A stretch of DNA of 64,000 nucleotides from VAZQ01 sp963758945 (GTDB lineage: Bacteria > Pseudomonadota > Alphaproteobacteria > Rhizobiales > Xanthobacteraceae), in NCBI GenBank assembly GCA_963758945.1, contig CAVWXY010000009.1, positions 124,001 to 188,000 on the forward strand. Direction: 5' to 3'. Both the position numbers and the translations under genes were made by a program. The notes under the pieces are model-generated. The model was given only the letters and a program-made list of their open reading frames with translations, was not told the DNA's origin and ran no database searches. Below, piece by piece: positions 1-10,302 of this stretch; within the stretch, counting starts at the first letter, position 1, and each line of letters begins with the position of its first letter.

Positions 1-2373
1 GCGGTCATTTCTCGCTATCGGTCGGCCAAGGACCGGCGCGGGTTGCTCGACTACGACGACCTGATCGACAGGACGCTGGCCTTGCTCGGCGAGGAGCGGG
101 CCGCCTGGGTGCACTACAAGCTCGATCGCGGCATCGACCACGTGCTGATCGACGAAGCCCAGGACACGAGCCCGAAACAGTGGGAGATCGTCCGGCGACT
201 TACGGCCGAGTTCTTCGCCGGTGCCGGCGCACGCAATGTCAGGCGCACGATTTTCGCCGTCGGCGACGAGAAGCAATCGATCTTTTCGTTTCAGGGCGCG
301 GCGCCGCGTGAATTCGAGGTGATGCGTCGCGCTTTCGATACGTGGTCGAAAGCCGTGGCGCACGACTTCCGCTACGTGCGTTTCCGCCATTCGTTCCGCT
401 CCGGCCCGAACGTGCTCGCGGCCGTCGACAGCGTCTTTGCGCGACCCGAGGCCTTCGCCGGCCTGTCGGCGGACGCGGTCAAGACCGTGCACGAGCCGCT
501 TCCCGACGCCGCACCGGGCATGGTCGAGATCTGGGAGACGACCAAGCCCAAGGACAAGCGCGAGATCGAAGCCTGGGACGCGCCCTTCGACGAACTGACC
601 GAGACCAGCCCGCAGGTGCGGTTGGCGGCCAGGATCGCGAAGAACGTCAAGCTTTGGCTGGCGCGCGGGGCGCGCGCCGGCGACGTGCTGGTGCTCGTGC
701 GCCAGCGGGGGCCGCTGTTCGAAGCGATCATCCGATCGCTGAAGGATTTACACATCCCGGTCGCCGGCGCCGACCGGTTGGTGCTGACCGAGCATATCGC
801 CGTGATGGATTTGATGGCGCTCGCCGACGCGCTCCTGCTGCCGGACGACGATCTCGCGCTTGCGACAGTGCTCAAGAGCCCGCTGTTCGACTTGGATGAC
901 GCCGACCTGTTCGAGATCGCTTGGGAACGCAAAGGCTCCTTGCGCGCGGCGTTGCGGGCGAAAGCGCATCTGCAACCGCGTTTCGCCGACGTGGCAGGCA
1001 AGCTCGACCGCTTCGCCTCGTGGGCGCGGCAGATGCCGTTCGCCTTCTATGCGCGCGTGCTCGGCGCCGAAGGCGGGCGCAGACGCTTCCTCGCGCGTCT
1101 CGGCCACGAGGCCGAGGACGCGCTCGACGAGTTCCTCAATCTCGCGCTCGAATATGAGCGCCGCCGTACGCCGTCGCTGCAAGGCTTCATCGCCTGGTTG
1201 CGCACCGCCCGTACCGACGTGAAACGTGACATGGAGATCACCCGCGACGAGGTGCGGGTGATGACGGTGCACGGCGCCAAAGGCTTGGAGGCGCCGGTCG
1301 TCGTCCTGGCCGATACCACGACGGAGCCGGCGGGGCCGGTGCAGCGGCAAGCGCGGCTCGTCGCTCTTGCCGATGCTGCGCCGCATTCGCCCCCCGGCTG
1401 CCTGGCCTGGATCGCAGCGCGCACAACCGACACCCCGTCGCTCACCGCGGCGCGCGAACGCATGCGCCGTGAGGCCGCCGAAGAACACCGGCGGCTTCTC
1501 TACGTCGCCATGACGCGTGCCATCGACCGACTCGTCATCTGCGGCGCAGAAGGTGAGCGCGGGCGGCCCGAGGGCTGCTGGTGGGACCTGGTGTTCGCGG
1601 CATTGCAGCCGCCGGTCTCGGTCGAGGAACCAGCCGACGACGGCGACGGCACCGTTTGGCGCTACCGCAAGGTCCCGCCCCGCGCCGACGAGGCGGTGTC
1701 GCGGGCGGCCACCACGCCCGCAGCCCAGGCGCGCCCGTCCTGGCTCGACCGCGACGCGCCCGCCGACCAGCCGGCTCGGCTGCTGTCGCCTGCGAGCGCC
1801 TACGACGAAACGACGCTAGGGCGCGCCTCGGCCGCAGGCGGCGGCGCCGAGCGCGACAAGGCGCGCACACGCGGCGTGCTGATGCACCGTCTCCTGCAGG
1901 CGCTGCCCGACATCCCGAAAGCGGCGCGGGCCGAGGCAGCCCGCCGGCACCTCGCACGAGCGGGGACCGCGTTCAGCGCGCAGGAGCGCGAGGTCATGTG
2001 CGAGCAAATTCGCGGACTGCTCGAGGATCCCTCCTTCTCGCAACTCTTTCTGGCCGGCAGTCGGGCCGAGGTCCCGATCGTGGGGCGTCTCGACGGCGGC
2101 AGGCTTGCAATCTCCGGTCAGGTGGACCGCCTGGTGGTCACCGATGGTTCGGTGCTGATCGCCGACTACAAGACCAATCGTCCGGCGCCGCGGCGGGTCG
2201 AGGACGTGCCGAAAGCCTATGTGACCCAGCTCGCGTTGTACCGCGCCGTGCTCGGACGACTATATCCCGAGAAGATCGTTCGTGCTGCTCTTATCTGGAC
2301 TGATGTGCCTGATCTCATGGAGATTTCGGCCGCGGGCCTGGACGCGGCATTCGCCGCCGTCACCTCGACGTGA
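1..2373 (+). CDS. addA: Double-strand break repair helicase-nuclease AddA, 5' end missing
   Basis: This is the C-terminal 790 residues of AddA, the helicase-nuclease subunit that with AddB resects double-strand breaks for recombination. The frame is open from base 1, so the start and the Walker A motif lie outside the window; whole proteins of the family are about 1150 residues. UvrD-type helicase motifs are visible: VLIDEAQDTS (Walker B), VGDEKQSIFSFQG, VMTVHGAKGLEAP and LLYVAMTRAIDRLVI. Near the C-terminus LIADYKTNRPAP is the PD-(D/E)XK nuclease core. The gene lies 86 bases before trxA on the same strand, the usual order in this bacterial group. The N-terminal third cannot be judged. Confidence 0.95.
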   Translation, partial: AVISRYRSAKDRRGLLDYDDLIDRTLALLGEERAAWVHYKLDRGIDHVLIDEAQDTSPKQWEIVRRLTAEFFAGAGARNVRRTIFAVGDEKQSIFSFQGAAPREFEVMRRAFDTWSKAVAHDFRYVRFRHSFRSGPNVLAAVDSVFARPEAFAGLSADAVKTVHEPLPDAAPGMVEIWETTKPKDKREIEAWDAPFDELTETSPQVRLAARIAKNVKLWLARGARAGDVLVLVRQRGPLFEAIIRSLKDLHIPVAGADRLVLTEHIAVMDLMALADALLLPDDDLALATVLKSPLFDLDDADLFEIAWERKGSLRAALRAKAHLQPRFADVAGKLDRFASWARQMPFAFYARVLGAEGGRRRFLARLGHEAEDALDEFLNLALEYERRRTPSLQGFIAWLRTARTDVKRDMEITRDEVRVMTVHGAKGLEAPVVVLADTTTEPAGPVQRQARLVALADAAPHSPPGCLAWIAARTTDTPSLTAARERMRREAAEEHRRLLYVAMTRAIDRLVICGAEGERGRPEGCWWDLVFAALQPPVSVEEPADDGDGTVWRYRKVPPRADEAVSRAATTPAAQARPSWLDRDAPADQPARLLSPASAYDETTLGRASAAGGGAERDKARTRGVLMHRLLQALPDIPKAARAEAARRHLARAGTAFSAQEREVMCEQIRGLLEDPSFSQLFLAGSRAEVPIVGRLDGGRLAISGQVDRLVVTDGSVLIADYKTNRPAPRRVEDVPKAYVTQLALYRAVLGRLYPEKIVRAALIWTDVPDLMEISAAGLDAAFAAVTST

Positions 2374-2459
2374 AGCCGCCTTGACGCTGTCCGACCGCGT
2401 CCATAGGTTCGGCCTCCGATGCGAGGCGCTTCGCCTCAGCCAGCAGCAACGAGGTTCCC

Positions 2460-2780
2460 ATGGCCGTCGGCAAAGTTTCGGATGCCACTTTCGAATCCGA
2501 GGTGTTGAAGGCGACCGGTCCGGTCGTAGTGGACTTCTGGGCCGAATGGTGCGGCCCGTGCCGGATGATCGCCCCGGCACTCGAGGAGATCGCGGGGACG
2601 CTCAACGGCAAGGTGAAGATCGTCAAGCTCAACGTGGACGAGAACCCGCACACCGCCGCCAAGTACGGCATCCAGTCGATCCCGACCCTGATGATCTTCA
2701 AGGGAGGCCAGCTGGCCTCGCGTCAGATCGGCGCCGCGCCGAAGCAGAAGCTGGAGCAGTGGATCACCACGGCGGTGTGA
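2460..2780 (+). CDS. trxA: Thioredoxin TrxA
   Basis: Small cytoplasmic thiol-disulfide oxidoreductase of 106 residues that keeps protein thiols reduced. The redox motif WCGPC covers residues 30-34 and the cis-proline loop SIPT follows at residues 73-76, both at the normal places. The length is typical. The gene follows addA on the same strand, a conserved neighbourhood in Hyphomicrobiales, and is followed by a hairpin about 120 bases downstream. Nothing is unusual in the protein. Confidence 0.97.
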   Translation: MAVGKVSDATFESEVLKATGPVVVDFWAEWCGPCRMIAPALEEIAGTLNGKVKIVKLNVDENPHTAAKYGIQSIPTLMIFKGGQLASRQIGAAPKQKLEQWITTAV

Positions 2781-2897
2781 CGCCGCCTCGTCTCATCCAT
2801 GGTGCATGCCACGCGCGCGGACAGGTCGACCGGCTCTTGTGAGCTGGCGCGATCCCAGCCGCCCTTGATCGCGGCGACCCGTGGCGGAATTTACCGA

Positions 2898-2925
2898 AGA
2901 TGGCCGGCCGAAATGCCGGCCATTC
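2898..2925 (+). terminator. Hairpin downstream of trxA
   Basis: ATGGCCGGC at 2900-2908 and GCCGGCCAT at 2915-2923 form a perfect 9-bp stem with a six-base loop; one G-U and one A-T pair extend it by two. It lies in the 205-base gap between trxA and the ligase gene. A run of T is missing, so rho-independent termination is inferred from shape and position only. Confidence 0.45.
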
Positions 2926-2985
2926 GCGTTATGACTTCGGTGTCCCTGCCGATGCCCGGGCGCCGGATCGCCATTGTTGGCACTC

Positions 2986-4017
2986 ATGGTACTTGCGCTG
3001 CGTCCGCCACTCCTGCCGATGGAAGCCCGGTCGGTCGATGCCATCCCGGCCGGGAAGGAATGGCAGTACGAGCCGAAATGGGACGGCTTCCGTTGCCTCC
3101 TGTTCCGCGACGGTCGCAAGGTCGAGCTGCAATCGAAGTCGGGCCAGCCGCTCACACGCTATTTTCCCGAACTCGTCGAGGCCGCGCTCGGCGTCGCAGC
3201 CGCCGAATTCGTTCTCGACGGCGAGATCGTCATTCCCGCAGGCGGCACGTTCTCCTTCGATGACCTGCTGCAACGCATCCATCCGGCGCAGAGCCGGGTG
3301 CATCGGCTCGCGGTGGAGACGCCGGCGCTGCTCATCGTCTTCGATCTCCTGCTCGGCGCGGACGGCAAGGCGCTGCTCGACCGACCATTGTGCGAACGCC
3401 GGCGAAAGCTCGAAGCGTTCGCACGCGAGCACTTGCACGCCGCGGCGCGCATCCGATTGTCGCCCGCGACCACGCAGCTCGGTGCGGCCAAACGCTGGCT
3501 CGAGCGCGTCGGCGCGACCCTCGACGGCATCATCGCCAAGCGGCGCGACGTCGAATACCGGTCGGCAGACCGCAGCGGCATGCAGAAGATCAAGAGCTAT
3601 CGCAGCGCCGACTGCGTGGTCGGCGGCTTCCGCTACAATGAGGGCAGGCCGGTCGTAGGCTCGCTGCTGCTCGGGCTCTACGATGCCGACGGCCTCCTCC
3701 ATCACGTCGGCTTCACCTCCACGATCAAGCGCGACGACAAGCCGGCGCTCACCAAGAAACTCGAAAACCTGGTCGCGCCGCCCGGCTTCACCGGCAACGC
3801 GCCGGGCGGACCCAGCCGCTGGTCGACCAAACGCTCGGGCGAGTGGAAACCGCTGCGCCCCAAACTCGTGGTCGAGGTCTGCTACGACCATTTCACGGGA
3901 GAGCGCTTCCGCCACGGCACCAAGCTGTTGCGATGGCGCCCCGACAAATCGCCGAAACAGTGCACCATGGAGCAGGTAAAGCAGAAGAAGGCGGACTTGA
4001 TGAAGCTGTTGAAGTGA
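2986..4017 (+). CDS. ATP-dependent DNA ligase (LigC/LigD ligase-domain type)
   Basis: An ATP-dependent DNA ligase of about 343 residues that seals nicks by an enzyme-AMP intermediate. The nucleotidyl-transfer motif EPKWDGFR has its lysine at residue 31; downstream are DGEIV and the motif around EGIIAKR-like DGIIAKRRD. The C-terminal part is an OB-fold region. It resembles the stand-alone ligases often found beside Ku/LigD repair genes, but no Ku or polymerase gene is nearby. The ATG at 2986 was preferred over TTG codons at 2974 and 2977; an ATG at 3019 is also possible, since no clear ribosome binding site decides the matter. It converges on folC. Confidence 0.88.
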   Translation: MVLALRPPLLPMEARSVDAIPAGKEWQYEPKWDGFRCLLFRDGRKVELQSKSGQPLTRYFPELVEAALGVAAAEFVLDGEIVIPAGGTFSFDDLLQRIHPAQSRVHRLAVETPALLIVFDLLLGADGKALLDRPLCERRRKLEAFAREHLHAAARIRLSPATTQLGAAKRWLERVGATLDGIIAKRRDVEYRSADRSGMQKIKSYRSADCVVGGFRYNEGRPVVGSLLLGLYDADGLLHHVGFTSTIKRDDKPALTKKLENLVAPPGFTGNAPGGPSRWSTKRSGEWKPLRPKLVVEVCYDHFTGERFRHGTKLLRWRPDKSPKQCTMEQVKQKKADLMKLLK

Positions 4018-4033
4018 CGACGTCTCCGCCCGA

Positions 4034-5353
4034 CTACAGCGGCGGCGTGCCGTTCGTGCCGAGCACCGCACCTGCGAGATAGAGCGATCCGGTGATGAGG
4101 ATGCGTGGCGCCGGATCGAGATCGAAGCAGCGGATCGCCGCGAGCGCCGCCTCGAGGTCGGCGCTGTGCTGCGCCGGAATGCCGACCGCGCGCGCGACGG
4201 CGGCGATCCTGTCAGCGGAGTAGCTCTTTTCCTGATGGGGGATGGGCACTGCCACGACGCGACGAGCGAGCCCGGCAAAATTGCGCAAGAAGCTCTCGCA
4301 GTCCTTGGTCGAAAGCATGCCCACCACGAGCACCAGCGGACGCGACACCCGCTCCTCGAGATCGGCCAGTGCGCTGGCGATCGCCCGCCCGCCGTCTGCA
4401 TTGTGACCACCGTCGAGCCAGAGCTCGCCGCCCGGCGGCGCGAGCGCCAAAAGCCGGCCTTGCGAGAGGCGCTGCATCCGCGCCGGCCACTCGGCTTTGG
4501 CGATCCCGGTCTCGAACGAGACCGGCGGCAGCTTCAGGGAATCGACCGCGCGCAATGCGGCGATGGCGACGCCGGCATTCTCGAACTGATGGCGGCCGTA
4601 GAGCTTCGGCGGCGGTAGGTCGAGCAAGCCTGCGTCGTCCTGATAAACCAGCCGACCGCGCTCCTCGGTCGCCGTCCAGTCCTCGCCGGCAATCCTGATC
4701 GGGGCCTTGACGCGCCCGGCCTGGCGCTCGATCGCCAGCAGCGCCTCGCGCGGCTGCGCCGCCACGATCGCCGGCACTCCGGGCTTGAGAATTCCCGCCT
4801 TCTCCGCCGCGATCTTGCCGACCGTATCACCGAGATGCTCGGCATGGTCGAAGGACACCGGGGTGACCACCGCGGCCAGCGGGCGATCGACGATGTTGGT
4901 CGCATCGAGCCGTCCGCCCATCCCGACTTCGAGCAGGAGTACATCGGCCGCATTGCGCGCGAACAGCAGGAGGCCGGCCGCGGTCGTGATCTCGAACACC
5001 GTGATCGGCGCGCCGGCATTGATGCGCTCGCATTCGTTGAGCGCGTCGCCGAGTTCTTCGTCCGACACGAAGCGCCCCTCGCCCGCGGCGGCGAGACGAA
5101 AGCGCTCATTGAAGCGCACGAGATGCGGCGAGGTATAGGCGTGCACGCGCAGCCCTGCCGCCTCCAGAATCGCGCGCATGAACGCGATGGTCGAACCCTT
5201 CCCGTTGGTGCCCGCCACATGGATTACCGGCGGCAATCGCTGCTCCGGATGGTCGAGGGCTGCGAGGATGCGTCGCATTCGATCGAGCGAAAGATCGATT
5301 CGCTTCGGATGCAGCGCGGTGAGCCGCGCGACGATGGCATCGATGTGGGTCAT
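4034..5353 (-). CDS. folC: Bifunctional folylpolyglutamate synthase/dihydrofolate synthase
   Basis: A 439-residue Mur-ligase family enzyme that adds L-glutamate to dihydropteroate (making dihydrofolate) and to folates. The ATP loop VAGTNGKGST is at residues 46-55, and LLLEVGMGGRLDATN follows in the central domain; the C-terminal domain carries the LDGGHN motif. The length is normal. It lies downstream of accD on the same strand, the conserved accD-folC order of this group, with a 119-base gap. Confidence 0.96.
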   Translation of the reverse strand: MTHIDAIVARLTALHPKRIDLSLDRMRRILAALDHPEQRLPPVIHVAGTNGKGSTIAFMRAILEAAGLRVHAYTSPHLVRFNERFRLAAAGEGRFVSDEELGDALNECERINAGAPITVFEITTAAGLLLFARNAADVLLLEVGMGGRLDATNIVDRPLAAVVTPVSFDHAEHLGDTVGKIAAEKAGILKPGVPAIVAAQPREALLAIERQAGRVKAPIRIAGEDWTATEERGRLVYQDDAGLLDLPPPKLYGRHQFENAGVAIAALRAVDSLKLPPVSFETGIAKAEWPARMQRLSQGRLLALAPPGGELWLDGGHNADGGRAIASALADLEERVSRPLVLVVGMLSTKDCESFLRNFAGLARRVVAVPIPHQEKSYSADRIAAVARAVGIPAQHSADLEAALAAIRCFDLDPAPRILITGSLYLAGAVLGTNGTPPL

Positions 5354-5472
5354 GCGTATCCGTCTGCAAATCTCTCCCCGCCGGGCCTGCGACCGGCGGA
5401 ACCCAAGAGCTCGATTCGATTATATCGTGAACTGGCGCCGATCACGGCTCCCGCTTGCCCGGAAGGAGGCCG

Positions 5473-6360
<888 letters not shown>

Positions 6361-6470
6361 GCGTGGCAGCCTTCTCTAGGGTCGTTCCGGCCGCGGCCCG
6401 TGCTCGTCCGTTTATATGGAGGGCCCGCTCTGCCCTGGCAACTCCATCGCGCCTGCAGCAAAGCTCGAGC

Positions 6471-7064
6471 TCAGGCCGACCTGCGGTGCGGCGGCTTGAT
6501 CGCGAAGCCGAATGCGCGATCGCCGTCGAAGAGCGTGGGCGTTCCGCCCGGTCGCGCACTTTCGATGGTGAGCAGGCGGAGCTTCGTCGTGACGCCGCCG
6601 TTGGCGGAAAAGCCCCCGACCTTGCCGCCGGCCGCGAGCACGCGATGACACGGCACGATGATGGGAAACGGGTTGCGCCCGAGTGCTTGCCCCACCTCGC
6701 GTGCCAGATCGCGTGCGCCCAGGCGCGCGGCGATCTGTCCGTACGACAATGTCGCCCCGGAAGGGATGGTACGCGCGACCGCGTAGACGCGGCGGTCGAA
6801 CTCGGGCACGCGTTCCATGTCGAGCGCGATCGCAGAAAGATCGCGCGCCTCGCCACGCAAAAGCGCGACGATGCCGTCGATAGCGCCCTGCACCTCCGGC
6901 GGCGGCGACGCCTCGCACGCCTGCGGGCACCGCCGAGCGAGGCGTGCGCGGGTCTGGCGCTCGTGCGCCTCCGGCAATTGCACGCCGATCACGCGCCCGC
7001 CGTTCCACGCGATGCCGCAGCGCCCTATGGCGGTATCGAAGAGTGCAATGCCGTGTTCCATCAT
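6471..7064 (-). CDS. Methylated-DNA--protein-cysteine S-methyltransferase
   Basis: A suicide DNA repair protein of 197 residues that moves the methyl group from O6-methylguanine to its own cysteine. The active-site motif IVPCHRV has the acceptor C139, and the winged-helix DNA-binding part (SGATLSYGQIAARLG) precedes it. The frame is open upstream to 7196, but the protein family begins near the double methionine at 7064, and the extra residues look non-coding. It is inserted between trpA and accD, which are direct neighbours in many related genomes. It could be called ogt or the C-terminal domain of Ada; the AraC-type Ada domain is absent. Confidence 0.9.
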   Translation of the reverse strand: MMEHGIALFDTAIGRCGIAWNGGRVIGVQLPEAHERQTRARLARRCPQACEASPPPEVQGAIDGIVALLRGEARDLSAIALDMERVPEFDRRVYAVARTIPSGATLSYGQIAARLGARDLAREVGQALGRNPFPIIVPCHRVLAAGGKVGGFSANGGVTTKLRLLTIESARPGGTPTLFDGDRAFGFAIKPPHRRSA

Positions 7065-7155
7065 GGTGGCGCCATTATAGCACCCGTCGTGAGGTCGGGC
7101 GTCCCGGATCTTGCGTGCTATTTGCGCTTGCGCAGCCTGCAGCCTTGCCTGCGGG

Positions 7156-8010
7156 TCAACCCTGTACGGGCCGCGCCGACGTGTTGGTGCGGGCATTGCG
7201 CACCCCGCGGGCGAGCTCGGCGACCAGGTTGACGACCACGGTCACGGTTTTCGCCGTCGCCTTGCCGCCGGGATCGAGGCTGGCCTTGAGCGCGTTCACG
7301 AGCGCCGACCCGACCACGACGCCATCGGCTCCCGACGCGATCATACCCGCCTGCCCGGCCGTGCGCACACCGAAGCCGACCGCCACCGGCAGGCCGGTAT
7401 GGCGCTTGATGCGGGAGACCGCAGCGATGACCTGCGCGGGATCGGGCGTCGCCGCGCCGGTGATCCCGGTGACCGACACGTAATAGACGAACCCCGACGT
7501 GTTCGCGAGCACGGCCGGCAGGCGCTTGTCGTCGGTCGTCGGGGTCGCCAGACGGATGAAATTGAGTCCGGCCTTGAGCGCCGGCAGGCAGAGTTCCGCA
7601 TCCTCCTCCGGCGGAAGGTCGACCACGATGAGACCGTCCACGCCGGCGGACTTCGCGGCCTCGAGAAAACGGTCGACGCCGTAGACATAAATCGGATTGT
7701 AGTAGCCCATCAGAACCACCGGCGTCCGATCGTCGGTGTCGCGGAAGGCGCTTACCATGTCCAGCGTTCTTGCCAGCGTCTGGCCGGCCTTGAGCGCGCG
7801 CTGCGACGACAACTGGATCGCCGGGCCGTCCGCCATCGGATCGGTGAAGGGCATGCCGAGCTCGATCATGTCAGCGCCCGCCGCCGGAAGCGCACGGAGC
7901 AGAGCGAGCGAGGTCTCCGGGTCGGGATCGCCGGCGGTAACGAAGGTCACGAGCGCGGCACGGCCTTCCCGCGTCAGCTCGGCGAAGCGGCGATCGATGC
8001 GCGTTGCCAT
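7156..8010 (-). CDS. trpA: Tryptophan synthase alpha subunit
   Basis: The alpha subunit of tryptophan synthase (284 residues), a TIM barrel that cleaves indole-3-glycerol phosphate and passes indole to TrpB. The catalytic acids are E50 (ADMIELGMPF) and D61 (DPMADGP). The phosphate-binding loop near GFGVRTAGQ and the C-terminal GSALV are present. It is the last trp gene in the order trpF-trpB-small membrane protein-trpA on the minus strand, with gaps short enough for one operon. Confidence 0.97.
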   Translation of the reverse strand: MATRIDRRFAELTREGRAALVTFVTAGDPDPETSLALLRALPAAGADMIELGMPFTDPMADGPAIQLSSQRALKAGQTLARTLDMVSAFRDTDDRTPVVLMGYYNPIYVYGVDRFLEAAKSAGVDGLIVVDLPPEEDAELCLPALKAGLNFIRLATPTTDDKRLPAVLANTSGFVYYVSVTGITGAATPDPAQVIAAVSRIKRHTGLPVAVGFGVRTAGQAGMIASGADGVVVGSALVNALKASLDPGGKATAKTVTVVVNLVAELARGVRNARTNTSARPVQG

Positions 8011-8036
8011 CGGTTACGGACTGCGGCGCTCGATGG

Positions 8037-8255
8037 TCAATTGGGCAGCCCCTTGCGCCCGCGCTCGCGCATCGCCGCGAGACGGACATTGATGGTCCCC
8101 AGCATCAATATCACGATCGAGCCGATGAATTGCACCCATTCCTTCTGCTCCAGAATCGGCCCGGGCGCGAACAGGCGGACCCGAAGGAAATAGGCGATAT
8201 AGGCCGCCGACACGACGATCAAAATCCAGCCGACGAGTTTTTGCCGGCTGATCAC
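8037..8255 (-). CDS. Small two-helix membrane protein within the trp cluster
   Basis: A 72-residue protein of unknown function. Two hydrophobic helices can be seen, about residues 8-24 (VGWILIVVSAAYIAYFL) and 42-57 (FIGSIVILMLGTINV), with a short charged link and a basic C-terminal tail (RERGRKGLPN), suggesting an inner-membrane hairpin. It lies 25 bases after trpB and 26 bases before trpA on the same strand, so it is probably co-transcribed with them. No enzyme motif is visible. A role in tryptophan synthesis cannot be inferred from position alone. Confidence 0.75.
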   Translation of the reverse strand: MISRQKLVGWILIVVSAAYIAYFLRVRLFAPGPILEQKEWVQFIGSIVILMLGTINVRLAAMRERGRKGLPN

Positions 8256-8280
8256 GGGCCACCGCGGCCGAAGCTAGAGT

Positions 8281-9531
8281 TCATGCGCCGTGCCGTTCCA
8301 GATAATCCGCCACGCTGGCGAGGTCCTTGTCGCCGCGACCCGACAGGTTCACCACCATCAGGTGATCTTTCGGCCTTGCGGGCGCGAGATCCATCACGCG
8401 TGCCAGCGCGTGGGCCGGCTCGAGCGCTGGGATGATTCCCTCGAGCCGGGAGCAGAGCTGGAACGCCGCCAAGGCCTCCTCGTCCGTCGCCGAAAGATAT
8501 TTCACCCGCCCGATGTCGTTGAGCCAGGCGTGCTCTGGGCCGATGCCGGGGTAATCGAGACCAGCGGAGATCGAATGCGCCTCGTTGATCTGCCCGTCCG
8601 CGTCCATCAGCAGATAAGTGCGATTGCCGTGCAACACGCCCGGCCGGCCGCCGGCGATCGAGGCCGCGTGCAGACCGGTCGCCAACCCGTGACCCGCCGC
8701 CTCCACGCCGTAGATTTCGACTTGCGCGTCGTCGAGGAAAGGATGGAACAGCCCCATCGCATTCGAGCCGCCACCGATGCAGGCAATCAGCGAATCGGGC
8801 AGCCGTCCTTCGGCCGCCAGCATCTGCCCGCGCGTTTCGTCGCCGATGATGCACTGGAAGTCGCGCACCATCATAGGATAGGGGTGCGGCCCGGCGACCG
8901 TGCCGATGCAGTAGAACGTGTCGGCGACATTCGTGACCCAGTCGCGCAACGCCTCGTTCATGGCGTCCTTGAGCGTTTTCGAGCCCGACTCGACCGGACG
9001 GACCTCGGCGCCCAACGCCTTCATGCGCAGCACGTTCGGCTTCTGCCGCTCGACATCGACCACACCCATATAGACGATGCATTGCAGCCCGAACTTCGCG
9101 CACATCGTCGCGGTGGCGACGCCGTGCATGCCGGCGCCGGTCTCGGCGATCACGCGCGACTTGCCCATGCGGCGCGCCAGCAGGATCTGACCCAGCACGT
9201 TGTTGACCTTGTGCGCACCGGTGTGGTTGAGGTCTTCGCGCTTGAGGTAGATCTTCGCTCCGCCCGTGCCGCCTTTGGCGGCGGATGCCTCCCGCAGATG
9301 CTCGGTCATGCGTGCGGCGAAATAGAGCGGTGATGGCCGGCCGACATAGTCCTTGAGATAGCCGCTCATCTCGCGGCGAAAGATGGGATCATCCTTCGCG
9401 TCCGCGTAGGCCTTTTCCAACTCCAGGATGAGCGGCATGAGCGTCTCGGCAACGAAACGCCCGCCATAGAGACCGAAATGGCCGCCTTCGTCGGGCCCGA
9501 TGCGGAACGAATTGGGCTGCTGGACAGTCAT
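8281..9531 (-). CDS. trpB: Tryptophan synthase beta subunit
   Basis: The PLP-dependent beta subunit of tryptophan synthase (416 residues), which joins indole and L-serine to L-tryptophan. The PLP lysine is K108 in NHTGAHKVNN, and the phosphate-binding GGGSNAMG loop is present. Its ATG overlaps the expected trpF stop by four bases (ATGA at 9528-9531), which points to translational coupling within a trpF-trpB-trpA operon. Confidence 0.97.
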   Translation of the reverse strand: MTVQQPNSFRIGPDEGGHFGLYGGRFVAETLMPLILELEKAYADAKDDPIFRREMSGYLKDYVGRPSPLYFAARMTEHLREASAAKGGTGGAKIYLKREDLNHTGAHKVNNVLGQILLARRMGKSRVIAETGAGMHGVATATMCAKFGLQCIVYMGVVDVERQKPNVLRMKALGAEVRPVESGSKTLKDAMNEALRDWVTNVADTFYCIGTVAGPHPYPMMVRDFQCIIGDETRGQMLAAEGRLPDSLIACIGGGSNAMGLFHPFLDDAQVEIYGVEAAGHGLATGLHAASIAGGRPGVLHGNRTYLLMDADGQINEAHSISAGLDYPGIGPEHAWLNDIGRVKYLSATDEEALAAFQLCSRLEGIIPALEPAHALARVMDLAPARPKDHLMVVNLSGRGDKDLASVADYLERHGA

Positions 9532-10210
9532 GCGTTGCTCAGCATTCTGTTCGATGCGGCGAGCATGCTCGCCGCGTCGCGTGCCGCCCCGATGAAGGCT
9601 CGGATCTTGTCGAGATCCTTCTCGCCGAGTGCGCGCTCGACGCCCGAGGAGACGTCGACGCCGGGCGCGCCGGTGATGCGCAGCGCCTCCGCGACGTTGC
9701 CGGCATCGAGCCCCCCGACAGCATGAATGGCACGCCGGCCGCGAGATTCTCGAGGATCCGCCAGTCGAAGCTCTTGCCGAGGCCGCCGGGACGCGTCGCC
9801 GCGCGCGGGGCGCGCGCGTCGAAGATCAGACGATCCGCGGCGGCGTCGTAGCGGCGGATTGCCGCGAGATCGGTCCGCTCCGCGATCGGCAGCGCCTTCA
9901 TCACCGGAAGCCCGAACCGCGTGCGCACCGCGACGACCCGGTCCGGCGTCTCAGCGCCGTGGAGTTGCAGCATGTCGGGCACGAGCGCCTCGACGCTGGC
10001 GGCGAGCTGATCGTCGCCGGCATCGACGGAGAGCGCGACCTTGATCGCCCTGCCCCGCACGCGCTCGCCGAGCGCGCGGGCGGACGCGAGGCCGACATTG
10101 CGCGGCGAGGCGGTAAAGAAGACGAATCCGACCATGTCGGCGCCGGCATCGAGCGCCGCATCGAGCGCCTCGGGCGTCGTCAGGCCGCAAATCTTGATCA
10201 CGACGGGCAT
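9528..10210 (-). CDS. trpF: Phosphoribosylanthranilate isomerase, frameshifted in this sequence
   Basis: TrpF converts phosphoribosylanthranilate to its carboxyphenylamino deoxyribulose isomer. The first 165 or so residues read normally (start MPVVIKICGLTTPEA with the catalytic Cys and later IFDARAP). Directly after PFMLSGG the frame is lost at a run of six C (9711-9716, plus strand). With one more base the family sequence continues (LDAGNVAEALR, then VDVSSGVE) to a TGA at 9528-9530 that overlaps the trpB start. As written, the open frame runs to 9539 with an unrelated tail. A sequencing error in the homopolymer is the simplest explanation; a true null mutation would make the cell need tryptophan. 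Confidence 0.9.
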
Positions 10211-10302
10211 GGCCGCGGGTTCCTCAAGCGCGGTTCTACATCGGGCCCGGCGGTTTGTCTCGCCTCCACAAGCTGCTGATCTACAGGGAGAATTATCAAG
10301 GT

